Shown one piece after another: positions 31,649 through 39,868 of a stretch of DNA of 64,000 nt. Numbering within the stretch: position 1 is the stretch's first letter; every line of letters starts with the position of its first letter. The translations under genes and the position numbers were made by a program. Location: contig URGV01000004.1 of assembly GCA_900547455.1 (NCBI GenBank), positions 29,665 to 93,664 on the forward strand, given 5' to 3'. The notes beneath the pieces are model-generated. The model did not search any database and was not told where the DNA came from. It was given only the letters and a program-made list of their open reading frames with translations. Origin of the DNA: an uncultured Oscillospiraceae bacterium (GTDB taxonomy: Bacteria > Bacillota > Clostridia > Oscillospirales > Ruminococcaceae).

Positions 31649-32608
31649 TTACCGGACGGTGGTGCCGGTGTAGTAGTGGGTGAGAATGTCCACATAGTCC
31701 CAGCCCTGCATGGCGTAATAGTCCGCGCCCTGCTGGCTCATGCCGACGCCGTGGCCATAGCCGTAGGTGGTGAAGGTAAAGACGTCGTCCGAATAGTCCA
31801 CCTCAAAGGCGGCGGAGTTAATTTTTGCTTCCAGCAGGTTTTCCCGGACTTCACGGCCGCTGAGCTGCTGGCCGCAGACCAGGATGCTGTCGACATAGTG
31901 GCCGTTGATGTATTCCGGATCGGAGAACCAGTCCTCCGGGTCGCCGTAGCTGTAGGGGTTGACGCCGCAGTAGTCAGCGATGTAGTCGGCAATCTCCTCC
32001 TCCGAAAAGCTTTCGGTCGCGCCGTAAGCCTTCAGGGTGGTGTCGCCGGGGCTTTCTACGCTGACCAGATACGGCAGATAGCCGCCCCAGACGTGCTCGG
32101 CGTCCATCGATTGCCCCGCATTGGAGGCGCAGAAGGTGGCGTTGATGTACTCACCGTCATAGTAGATCGCTTCGCCGATGACCTGGTCGACCGCGTCCTG
32201 CACCTCATCCGAAACGGTATCCTTGGCGACAACGGAAGGGGAGGTTCCGCGCTGATTGTGGTAGCGCACATAGGTGTACGCCGCGACGGCCTGCGCCTTG
32301 AGCGCCTCCTCCTGGAAGGTCGGTCCCATCTCCGCTTCCACCATGCGTCCAATAATCTCCGACGCGGAGCCGCGGATAATCTCGCCGTTTACCTGGATGG
32401 AGAGTGTTCCGGAGCTGGTTGCGCTGCTCTCTTCCTCCTGCTGGCGGCTGCTCTTTTTCTTGATGACCCGGCGGGTTGTCTTTTGCTGGGAATCTTCCTT
32501 GCCGATGTCCGAGTCCAGCCTTCCCAGCGCCAGGTAGTCCTCCAGCTGGCTGTAGAGCTCAGCGGTTACGCCCTGTGGCGGCTGCTGTACGTTTTGCGCT
32601 TGTATCAT
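31649..32608 (-). CDS. SpoIID/LytB-domain protein without signal peptide
   Basis: 319 residues. The SpoIID domain (about 65-319) carries YVRYHNQRG, ASNAGQSMD, and the C-terminal GYGHGVGMSQQGADYYA. SpoIID proteins are lytic transglycosylases acting on denuded peptidoglycan outside the membrane. Here the N-terminus (MIQAQNVQQPPQGVTAEL) has no hydrophobic segment, and the 40 residues before the domain are charged (KTTRRVIKKKSSRQQEEESS). ATG 32608 is well supported by AAAGGAGGAA. It lies 32 bp behind the sortase gene and is probably co-transcribed with it. Confidence 0.88.
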   Translation of the reverse strand: MIQAQNVQQPPQGVTAELYSQLEDYLALGRLDSDIGKEDSQQKTTRRVIKKKSSRQQEEESSATSSGTLSIQVNGEIIRGSASEIIGRMVEAEMGPTFQEEALKAQAVAAYTYVRYHNQRGTSPSVVAKDTVSDEVQDAVDQVIGEAIYYDGEYINATFCASNAGQSMDAEHVWGGYLPYLVSVESPGDTTLKAYGATESFSEEEIADYIADYCGVNPYSYGDPEDWFSDPEYINGHYVDSILVCGQQLSGREVRENLLEAKINSAAFEVDYSDDVFTFTTYGYGHGVGMSQQGADYYAMQGWDYVDILTHYYTGTTVR

Positions 32609-32640
32609 TTGTCAGTTCCTCCTTTGGTGCTTTTGTTTAT

Positions 32641-34590
32641 TTATTGCCCTGCGTGCAGCGCGGCTTTGAGCTGCGCCTCGTCCGGTTTGGTGCCGCCGAA
32701 CAGCTGGTACCAGATATCCGGATAGAGCGGGCTGGGGTTCATCGTTGCCTGAGAGGTGTCCACCGTCTCGCTTTCGCCGTCGCGGACCTTGCGTGCCACG
32801 ATGACAAAGCGGGCTTCGTGGAACTCATAGGTGCAGGTGGAGAGGGTCAGCAGCTCGTCGGACGGGAGCACATCCACGCCGGTGTTGATGATGCTGCGGA
32901 TGAGCACGTCGTCGATGTATTCCTGCGTCTCCTGCTCGCTGGCGGCGTCGATAAATTCGTGGTAGGGGAAGATCTCCCCGTGCTCGGCGAGGGTGTTGGT
33001 GTAGAAGATCGAGACAATCTTGTACTTGCCCTCACGGTAGACGCTGTCGAACTGGATGACCGGGTGCTGCTGGTAGTATTCCAGGCTGGTATAGCCCTTG
33101 AGGATGTTGAACATCTGGCCGTCGGTGCGGATGTTGTGGCCATAGATGATGGTGTTGGTGCTGGGTTTGGAGAGATCGACCGCCGCGTCGACAAACGGGA
33201 CGGCGTGCTCGCTGTATTCGCCCTCAAAGTTTGTCCGGTAATAGGTGGTGTTGTCGGTAGTCTGCACGACCGGATAGTCCAGGTCGGTGCCGTCGATGCT
33301 GATCCAGCCCACGATGTCGGGGTTGATTTCCCACAGCGCCGCAAAGGACTTGTCATAGTCGGACGGGTAGCCGGCCGGAGCGATCAGGGTGGGGCTGTCG
33401 TACACCTCGCGCAGCGTCTGATAGTTGGCGCGGTTCTGGGCCGACTTCCAGTAGTAGTAGCCGAGGTAGCCAACCGAGCCGACAAAGATGAGGATAAAGA
33501 CAACCAGCAGCACCTTGACAAGCGGCGAGCGCCGGCGTGGCTGGTCGTCCTCTTCGCGTTGTTTTTTGCTCTGTTTGCGGGCGCGCTTCTGTTCCTTTTT
33601 CTGCTGGCGGCGGGAGACGGGCTGCTCGTCGAAGTCGTCCTCATCCTCGTACCCGTCGTCCTCGTCCTCATATTCCTGCATCGCGTACAGCTCGTCCTCA
33701 TTGTCCAGAGCGAGGGAGGATGATTTTGCTGTCACTGCCGCCGCAGGGGCGGCAGATGCAGCTGTTGTGTTTGCGGCAAAGGCGGCGACCGGCTCGTGCC
33801 GGCGGCCCAGCTTTTTTTCCACCGCGCGCAGGCCGCGGGTTCCCAGGCCGGGGATGGTGCTGACCTTGCCGCATTCGCTGGTGAGGTCCTCCAAAAAGCT
33901 GTCGCAGCACTGGCGGGAGGTCCTTTCGTCCTCCTGGATGGCGATCAGCCGCAGAACAGGGCTGGAGGCGCTGCCGCCCAGAATGGGCAGAAAGCCGCTG
34001 ACCCGGCGGCTGGAGGTGCGGTCGATGTAGTCCTCCACATCCTCCACCCGGTCTTCGCGCAGCGGGATGTCCGCTGTCACCGCGCCCGGATAGAGCTGCC
34101 GCAGCAGCAGCGGGAACAGCTGGTTGGCCACCAGCCGCAGCACATCCTTGGCGGAACCGGAGACAAGCGCCACGCAGGTCTGCGGGAAAAACAGGGCGAA
34201 TCCGGCCTGTCCGCAGCCGGGGTCACTTAAGGGAACCGCGTCCTGCGGAATCATGGCGTTCTGCAGGCGGGCGTTTGCCATCCGCCCGTTTTGGCTTAAA
34301 TATTCCCGGATATCCTGTAGGGCCTTTTCATCCTGATGCAGGGGCTTATTGAAGCCCTGCGCCAGAATCTCCCGGGCGCGCAGCTCGGGAGCGTTGTCGA
34401 CCAGCAGCAGCAGGCGGCAGTTTTTGACCGACTGGCTGATCTGTCCGATCAGCTGCTGGCGGTCGTTCACCATGACCTCGTTGCCAAAGTTGAGCCCCAG
34501 CAGCGCAAACTGCTGTTTGAGCGTGGGGTTTTGCTGGATCAGGCCATACAGGGAAAAGCCGGCGTTCAACAATAAAACTTTATGGTTCAC
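32641..34590 (-). CDS. class B sortase with CinA-like N-terminal domain
   Basis: 649 residues from GTG 34590 (AGGAAGG 9 nt upstream; the ATG further upstream has no site). Residues 1-165 follow the pattern of the CinA/MoaB molybdopterin-binding fold: GFSLYGLIQQ, EVMVNDRQQLIGQISQ, LLLVDNAPEL in place of the GGxGPT loop, and EKALQDIREYLSQNGRMANA. A second small domain (about 170-245), an acidic/basic linker and one membrane segment (357-380) lead to the sortase domain with YGHN (His485), LSTC (Cys586) and Arg594. The sortase part would transpeptidate surface proteins outside; the N-terminal part is cytoplasmic. The CinA reading is by eye and needs a profile search. Confidence 0.85.
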   Translation of the reverse strand: MNHKVLLLNAGFSLYGLIQQNPTLKQQFALLGLNFGNEVMVNDRQQLIGQISQSVKNCRLLLLVDNAPELRAREILAQGFNKPLHQDEKALQDIREYLSQNGRMANARLQNAMIPQDAVPLSDPGCGQAGFALFFPQTCVALVSGSAKDVLRLVANQLFPLLLRQLYPGAVTADIPLREDRVEDVEDYIDRTSSRRVSGFLPILGGSASSPVLRLIAIQEDERTSRQCCDSFLEDLTSECGKVSTIPGLGTRGLRAVEKKLGRRHEPVAAFAANTTAASAAPAAAVTAKSSSLALDNEDELYAMQEYEDEDDGYEDEDDFDEQPVSRRQQKKEQKRARKQSKKQREEDDQPRRRSPLVKVLLVVFILIFVGSVGYLGYYYWKSAQNRANYQTLREVYDSPTLIAPAGYPSDYDKSFAALWEINPDIVGWISIDGTDLDYPVVQTTDNTTYYRTNFEGEYSEHAVPFVDAAVDLSKPSTNTIIYGHNIRTDGQMFNILKGYTSLEYYQQHPVIQFDSVYREGKYKIVSIFYTNTLAEHGEIFPYHEFIDAASEQETQEYIDDVLIRSIINTGVDVLPSDELLTLSTCTYEFHEARFVIVARKVRDGESETVDTSQATMNPSPLYPDIWYQLFGGTKPDEAQLKAALHAGQ

Positions 34591-34763
34591 CGATCCATTC
34601 CTTCCTATGGTTGTTTTTTCTCCGAGAAAGGAAGAAAAAACGTCAGGTTGCATATCAATCCGATTTTATTATAGAGGAATCGCGGAAAATGTGCAAGGCG
34701 AAGGGCGCAATTTTTACAAAATATGCGGTAAATGGAGAGGAACGACTTTTTATTTTCTGTGGC

Positions 34764-34794
34764 TTGACTCTCCCGTTGGGGGAGGGTTTATACT
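34764..34794 (+). promoter_or_regulatory. MerR-type promoter/operator
   Basis: TTGACT (34764-34769) and TATACT (34789-34794) are separated by 19 nt, the over-long spacer recognised and untwisted by MerR-family activators. The spacer holds the dyad CTCCC-N6-GGGAG. This implies autoregulation of the merR gene and the GyrI-like gene. Confidence 0.85.
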
Positions 34795-34835
34795 GAAAGG
34801 GAGCTCAGCAAAATACCTGACAGGAGGTGCCTTCT

Positions 34836-35657
34836 ATGTTTCGAATCGGAGAGTTTTCAAAGTTAGCCCAGGTCAGCATCCGCACGCTGCGCCACTACGA
34901 CGAGATTGGTCTGCTGGGTCCCGATCAGGTGGGGCCGGAAAACGGTTACCGGTATTACAGCGCGCAGCAGCTGAGCCAGATTGCCCGCATCCAGCTGCTG
35001 CGGGAGATGGGCATTGGCCTGCAAACAATCGGCCAAATGCTGCAGCAGCTGCAAAATCCGCACGAGCTGGAGCGGTTTCTGGTCCTCCAGCAGCTGCAGC
35101 TGAAAGACCAGCAGCAGGAACTGCAGCATCGGATCGCCCTGGTGCAGTCGGCAATCGACCGGCTAAGAAAGGAGCAGAATATGTCTTTGTTTCATGTGGA
35201 AAAGAAAACCTTTCCCGCCATGCAGGTGGCAGCCCTGCGCAGGGTGATCCCCTGCTATGAGCAGGAGGGAGAGCTGTGGAAGGAAATGCGGCAGGCCCTC
35301 CGGCAGTTGGGCGCGGAGGGCCAGATGTCGGAGAAGAAGGGCCTGATGACTGTCTATTACGACGAGGGCTTTTGTGAGCGGGAGGTCGATGTCGAGATCC
35401 GCAGCGTCATCTCTGGCAGCTTTTCCGATTGCCAAAACGTGCAGTTTAAAACCATCCCCTCCATCACCGCCGCCACCGCGATGCTGAATGGCAGGCACGA
35501 CCAGGTCGGTCAGGTCTATGCCGAGATCGCCCGCTGGGTGGAGCAGAATGGCTGCCGCATAAAGGGGCCGATGTTCAACATCTACCATGTCTCCCCGGCC
35601 ATGGACTCCAACCCCGACCACTGGGTCACCGAGGTCTGTGTGCCGCTGGCAGAATAA
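34836..35657 (+). CDS. MerR-family regulator with GyrI-like effector domain
   Basis: 273 residues. The winged helix MFRIGEFSKLAQVSIRTLRHYDEIGLL (1-27, given by positions) binds DNA, a coiled coil (about 75-115) dimerises, and a C-terminal GyrI/BmrR-like domain (about 118-273) probably binds a small molecule. ATG 34836 sits 6 nt after AGGAGGTG. Architecture and promoter are those of multidrug-sensing activators such as BmrR. It is followed 19 bp later by a stand-alone GyrI-like gene. Confidence 0.9.
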   Translation: MFRIGEFSKLAQVSIRTLRHYDEIGLLGPDQVGPENGYRYYSAQQLSQIARIQLLREMGIGLQTIGQMLQQLQNPHELERFLVLQQLQLKDQQQELQHRIALVQSAIDRLRKEQNMSLFHVEKKTFPAMQVAALRRVIPCYEQEGELWKEMRQALRQLGAEGQMSEKKGLMTVYYDEGFCEREVDVEIRSVISGSFSDCQNVQFKTIPSITAATAMLNGRHDQVGQVYAEIARWVEQNGCRIKGPMFNIYHVSPAMDSNPDHWVTEVCVPLAE

Positions 35658-35676
35658 ACGGGAAGGAGGGGAAACA

Positions 35677-36306
35677 ATGCCGTTCGATTTTAAAAAGGAA
35701 CCGTTGTACCGGGCTGGCCGGCAGCCGCAGATTGTGCAGGTGCCGCCCTGCAGCTATCTGGCTGTCCGTGGGCAGGGCGATCCCAACCAGCCGCAGGGGA
35801 GCTATCAGCAGGCTGTTTCCATCCTTTACGCCGTGGCCTACACGCTGAAAATGAGTCCCAGAAACGGGCATTTCATCGCGGGCTTTTTCGACTATGTTGT
35901 CCCTCCTCTGGAGGGTTTCTGGTGGCAGGAGGCAGCGAAAATTTCCCTCAGGGACAAGTCGGCCTTTCACTGGATTTCGGTGCTGCGTCTGCCCGATTTT
36001 ATCCGGCGGGAGGATTTTGAGTGGGCTGTCCGGACAGCGGAGCGCAAGAAGAAGCTCGACTGCTTCCCGGCAGAATTTTTGCGGGTGGAGGAGGGACTGT
36101 GCGCGCAGATTCTGCACACCGGCAGCTTTGACAACGAGCAGGAATCCATCGACCGGATGAGCGCCTTTGTCAGAGAGCAGGGCTATCAGACCGACCTGAG
36201 CCGCACCCGACTTCACCACGAGATCTACCTTTCGGATGCCCGCAAGGTGGCTCCGGAGAAAAGACGGACCATCATTCGCCAGCCGATCCGGTTGAGTGAA
36301 CGGTGA
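35677..36306 (+). CDS. GyrI-like small-molecule-binding protein
   Basis: 209 residues resembling the stand-alone GyrI-like/SAV2460-type domain (begins FDFKKEPLYRAGR; contains VPPCSYLAVRGQGDPNQ and DYVVPPLEGFWW). Such proteins bind or hydrolyse hydrophobic cyclic compounds. ATG 35677 follows AAGGAGGGG. Co-transcribed with the MerR gene, so it is the likely effector of that drug-responsive unit. Confidence 0.85.
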   Translation: MPFDFKKEPLYRAGRQPQIVQVPPCSYLAVRGQGDPNQPQGSYQQAVSILYAVAYTLKMSPRNGHFIAGFFDYVVPPLEGFWWQEAAKISLRDKSAFHWISVLRLPDFIRREDFEWAVRTAERKKKLDCFPAEFLRVEEGLCAQILHTGSFDNEQESIDRMSAFVREQGYQTDLSRTRLHHEIYLSDARKVAPEKRRTIIRQPIRLSER

Positions 36307-36331
36307 AAACAGGAAAGTTTTTTAGGGTTAT

Positions 36332-36362
36332 AAAAAAGACCTCCCGTCGGGAGGTCTTTTTT
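36332..36362. terminator. bidirectional terminator
   Basis: Perfect stem AAAAAAGACCTCCC/GGGAGGTCTTTTTT with a 3-nt loop between convergent gyrI-like and thrS genes. Confidence 0.92.
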
Positions 36363-36404
36363 GAATGTTATGCGCTTTAGCCCTATTCACTGCGGCTGAG
36401 ATGA

Positions 36405-38315
36405 TTAGAGGCAGTTGGTTCTTTCCTTGATTTCCTTCTGGATGTGGGCGGTGAACTCATCCAGTGCCATCGCGCCGTGATCCTCGCCGTTGCGGGTGCG
36501 GACCGAAACGGTGCCCGCCTGGGCTTCCTTCTCGCCGACAACCAGCATGTAAGGAATCTTCTGCAGCTGGGCCTCGCGGATCTTGTAGCCCATCTTTTCC
36601 GGGCGCAGGTCGTTTTCAACGCGGACACCGGCTGCGTCGAGCTTCTCGGTGACCTGTTTGGCGTAGTCGGCAACCTTCTCGGAGATCGGGATGACCTTGA
36701 CCTGAACCGGGGACAGCCAGGTCGGGAAGGCGCCTGCATAGTGCTCGGTGATGACGCCGATGAAGCGCTCGATCGAGCCGAGCAGCGCGCGGTGGATCAT
36801 AACCGGGCGGTGTTTCTGGCCGTCCTCGCCGGTGTATTCTAGCTCAAAGCGCTCCGGCATCTGGAAGTCGAGCTGGATGGTGCCGCACTGCCAGGTTCTG
36901 CCCAGCGAGTCGGCAAGGTGGAAGTCCAGCTTCGGGCCGTAGAAGGCGCCGTCGCCCTCGTTGATGACAAAGTCCTTGCCCATCTCGGTGATGGCTGCCT
37001 GCAGGGTAGCCTCCGCAAAGTGCCAGATCTCCTCGTCGCCCATGTGATCCTCCGGCATGGTGGACAGCTCGATCTGGTAGGTCAGGCCGAAGGTGGAGTA
37101 GATTTCGTCGAACAGTTTGACGACGTTTTTGATCTCCTCCTTCATCTGGTCGCGGGTCATGAAGATGTGCGCGTCGTCCTGGGTGAAGCAGCGGACGCGG
37201 AACAGGCCGTGCAGCGCGCCGGAGAGCTCGTGGCGGTGAACCAGACCCAGCTCGGCCATGCGCAGCGGCAGGTCGCGGTAGGAATGGGGCTCGTTCTTAT
37301 AGACCAGCATGCCGCCCGGGCAGTTCATCGGCTTGATGGCGTAGTCCTCGCCGTCGATGACGGTGGTGTACATGTTGTTCTTATAGTGATCCCAGTGGCC
37401 GGAGCGGTGCCACAGCTCCTGGTTGAGGATGATCGGGGTGGAGATCTCCACATAGCCGTAACGCTTGTGGCACTCTCTCCAGTATTCCAGCAGGGTGTTC
37501 TTGAGCACCATGCCCTTTGGCAGGAAGAACGGGAATCCCGGGCCCTCGTCTGCCATCATGAACAGGCCAAGCTCCTTGCCCAGTCTGCGGTGGTCGCGCT
37601 TTTTGGCCTCCTCAATGGCTGCCAGGTGCGCTTCCAGCTCGCTTGCCTTCGGGAAGGAAATTGCGTACAGGCGGCACAGAGTCGCCTTGCTGCTGTCGCC
37701 TCTCCAGTAAGCGCCAGTGGCGGAGGTGATTTTGAAGGCCTTGATGGGGGAGACGTCCATCAGGTGCGGGCCGGCGCACAGGTCGGTGAACTCGCCCTGC
37801 TTAAAGAAGCTGATCTTTTCGCCCTTGCCGGCGTGCTCCTCAATCAGCTCGACCTTGTAAGGCTCGTCCTTCATCAGTTCCAGCGCCTGAGGAACGTCCA
37901 GCTCAAAGCGCTCCAGCGGCAGCTTTTCCTTGACGATCTTCTTCATCTCGGCCTCGATCTTCTCGATGTCCTCCGGGGTGAAGGGCTTTTCCACGTCGAA
38001 GTCGTAGTAGAAGCCTTCCTTAATGGCCGGACCGATGGCAAATTTGGCCTGCGGATACAGGCGTTTGACCGCCTGCGCCATCACATGGGAGGAGGTGTGC
38101 CAGAAGGTTTTTTTGCCGTCCTCGTCGTCGAAGGTGCAGATTTCCAGCTGGCAGTCCTCGGTGATGGGGGTGCGCAGATCGGCGACCTCGCCGTTGATTC
38201 TGCCGCAGCAGGCCGCTTTGGCAAGGCCCGCGCCCAGGGACTTGGCTACGTCGATGACCGAAACGCCCGCTTCAAATTCCTTGACGCTTCCGTCTTTGAG
38301 AGTGATATGGATCAT
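36405..38315 (-). CDS. thrS: threonyl-tRNA synthetase
   Basis: 636 residues, full length: TGS domain (1-60), editing domain with HTSSHVMAQ (near 73) and CAGPH, class II catalytic core with motif 2 RVRCFTQDDAHIF and motif 3 GSIERFIGVI, and the anticodon-binding domain (about 535-636). It charges tRNA-Thr. ATG 38315 follows AAGGAGGAA. It lies 15 bp behind the Nudix gene, and both are downstream of a T-box leader. Confidence 0.97.
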   Translation of the reverse strand: MIHITLKDGSVKEFEAGVSVIDVAKSLGAGLAKAACCGRINGEVADLRTPITEDCQLEICTFDDEDGKKTFWHTSSHVMAQAVKRLYPQAKFAIGPAIKEGFYYDFDVEKPFTPEDIEKIEAEMKKIVKEKLPLERFELDVPQALELMKDEPYKVELIEEHAGKGEKISFFKQGEFTDLCAGPHLMDVSPIKAFKITSATGAYWRGDSSKATLCRLYAISFPKASELEAHLAAIEEAKKRDHRRLGKELGLFMMADEGPGFPFFLPKGMVLKNTLLEYWRECHKRYGYVEISTPIILNQELWHRSGHWDHYKNNMYTTVIDGEDYAIKPMNCPGGMLVYKNEPHSYRDLPLRMAELGLVHRHELSGALHGLFRVRCFTQDDAHIFMTRDQMKEEIKNVVKLFDEIYSTFGLTYQIELSTMPEDHMGDEEIWHFAEATLQAAITEMGKDFVINEGDGAFYGPKLDFHLADSLGRTWQCGTIQLDFQMPERFELEYTGEDGQKHRPVMIHRALLGSIERFIGVITEHYAGAFPTWLSPVQVKVIPISEKVADYAKQVTEKLDAAGVRVENDLRPEKMGYKIREAQLQKIPYMLVVGEKEAQAGTVSVRTRNGEDHGAMALDEFTAHIQKEIKERTNCL

Positions 38316-38330
38316 AGATAATTTCCTCCT

Positions 38331-38891
38331 TTAGGGTCTATCGAAAGGTTTTGTGTTTCTTTTTCGTTTCCTGCGCTCCTCCAGAAACCGAACTACGTCG
38401 AAAAATTCGGGGTAGCGGTAAAATTCCCGGCGGCTCGCCATCTGCTTCAGCTGCGGCACCGTCACCCACTTGACCTGGCTGACCTCCTCGAGCTGCAGGA
38501 CAGCGTCGGCGAGGTCAAAGTCCTGCTCCACCACAAAATTTTCGGAGAGCAGCTTGCCCTTTAGTTTGCGGTTGAGCTTGTGAATCTGGGAAGGGAGGAT
38601 GTGGATGCCGATCTCCTCGAGCGGCTCGCGGATGCAGGCCTGCAGGGAGCTTTCCCCGGCCAGGACGCAGCCGCTGTGGGTGGCCCAGGTGCCGGGCAGG
38701 TCCTTTTTCTGCTCGGAACGCTTTTGGATGAGAATTTCATCCCGGCTGTTGACAATCCAGACATCCACCACCATGACATACTGCCCGTTGGAGAGCGGTT
38801 CCCCGCGCACAAAGGTCTTGCCGGTGCGGTTGCCGTAGACGTCATAGATGTCGCAGATCTCTTTGGTTTGTGAAGTGTCGTCCTTTTCCAT
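38331..38891 (-). CDS. Nudix hydrolase (IPP-isomerase-like subgroup)
   Basis: 186 residues. The Nudix box is canonical: G-x5-E-x7-REPLEEIGI at about 92-114. The region before it (QYVMVVDVWIVNSRDEILIQKRS) and the WATHSGCVLAGES context resemble YfcD/isopentenyl-diphosphate-isomerase-like Nudix proteins. Substrate unknown. ATG 38891 follows GGGGGGAAGG. It is the first gene of the T-box operon, ahead of thrS, so it is expressed when tRNA-Thr is uncharged. Confidence 0.9.
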   Translation of the reverse strand: MEKDDTSQTKEICDIYDVYGNRTGKTFVRGEPLSNGQYVMVVDVWIVNSRDEILIQKRSEQKKDLPGTWATHSGCVLAGESSLQACIREPLEEIGIHILPSQIHKLNRKLKGKLLSENFVVEQDFDLADAVLQLEEVSQVKWVTVPQLKQMASRREFYRYPEFFDVVRFLEERRKRKRNTKPFDRP

Positions 38892-38929
38892 CCGCCTTCC
38901 CCCCTTCTGAAAAAGCCAAGGATTCAAAT

Positions 38930-39218
38930 AAAAAAGCTCCATCCCAAAATCTGGGATGAAGCTCAAAAATTTGCAAAGCTCCACGGTTCCACCCGCATTA
39001 CGCCCACCAAAAGGGGACGTCACTTGTCCGGCCTGTAACGCTGCCGCTGCGTCGCGCTTAAAAAAATTTTTCACGCGCTCTCCGGGGCGGTACCGGGCTG
39101 CTTTTTGCCGCGGGCGCTTCCAGCCGCACCCTCAGGTGCTGCGCCCGTTCTCTGTCCGGCAAAAGTGTTGCTGTCCAGCTTCCCCTTCGACGATTTTGGG
39201 ATATTTCTTTTTTACTTT
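38930..39218 (-). promoter_or_regulatory. T-box riboswitch leader (threonine) of the Nudix-thrS operon
   Basis: The reverse strand carries the T-box core GGGTGGAACCGTG (38982-38994), a Stem I apex with AGAGAACGGGCGC and GCTGGAAGCGCCC, and a terminator stem AGCTTCATCCCA with its complement followed by six T (38930-38963). A Thr codon ACC is available as specifier at 39089-39091. Uncharged tRNA-Thr would stabilise the antiterminator and allow transcription of the Nudix gene and thrS. Confidence 0.9.
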
Positions 39219-39224
39219 GTTTTC

Positions 39225-39253
39225 ATGTTACCACCCAAACTCTGAAATGTCAA
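39225..39253 (-). promoter_or_regulatory. promoter of the T-box operon
   Basis: Reverse strand TTGACA (39248-39253), 17-nt spacer, TAACAT (39225-39230); transcription would begin near 39218. Confidence 0.8.
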
Positions 39254-39868
39254 CACAATTTTCTTGACAAGTCCTACCGTAACAGATAAAATAAAGATGT
39301 ACCAAACACATTTTCGGTAAAAAAATTGTGGCGGTAAGGTTATTCTCAAAGCGCCCGGCGCATCCTCTCCACCGGTTAGGGAGGCGTTTTTTTAAGACGC
39401 GGCGCCGCGCTTTTTTGGTTGTACGCCTGTGGCGGCAGCAAAATAGATGGCTTTTCAGAGCATATTCTCGGATGAGTTGAGATCGAATAAGATTTTCGAA
39501 ACGACCCCTTTTGATGGAGGACAGTTGCGCGTTTTGCGCAATGCAGTCGTTTTGGGTTCAAGGTGTAAAGGCAAAATAGATATTTTCATACCAACATCCT
39601 GATTAAATTGCAATCCTCTTTGGAGTTTATTTTACTTTTATTACAGATAGTAAAAAAACAATATCGAAAAACAGGTCACTTCGCTTCTTTCTCCTGTCTT
39701 TGAGAATGGGCTCTGAACGTGCATTTTGTAAAAAGGTGCGCGGTTCGGAAGTTTTGTCATGTCCGGAAAAAATGCAGGCGGGCAGCGGCCCTTTTTTAAT
39801 TTTCACAGGCGGAAAGTGTTCCGCGCTGAAACTCTTGGACAGATTGATAAAGGAGGAAGAACATTTTC
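39254..39868. other. 615-bp spacer between divergent T-box operon and rny
   Basis: No gene is convincing. The stretch contains a GC palindrome followed by T (39400-39417), the hairpin TTGCGC-GTTTT-GCGCAA (39525-39541) and AT-rich DNA at 39560-39680 that probably includes the rny promoter, though no clear -35/-10 pair can be named. The base composition is lower in GC than its surroundings. Confidence 0.4.

Noticed and set aside
39395..39420. GC palindrome with following T-run as terminator upstream of rny
   Set aside because: The stem is self-complementary with only a 4-bp arm possible around a loop; no gene ends nearby on that strand.
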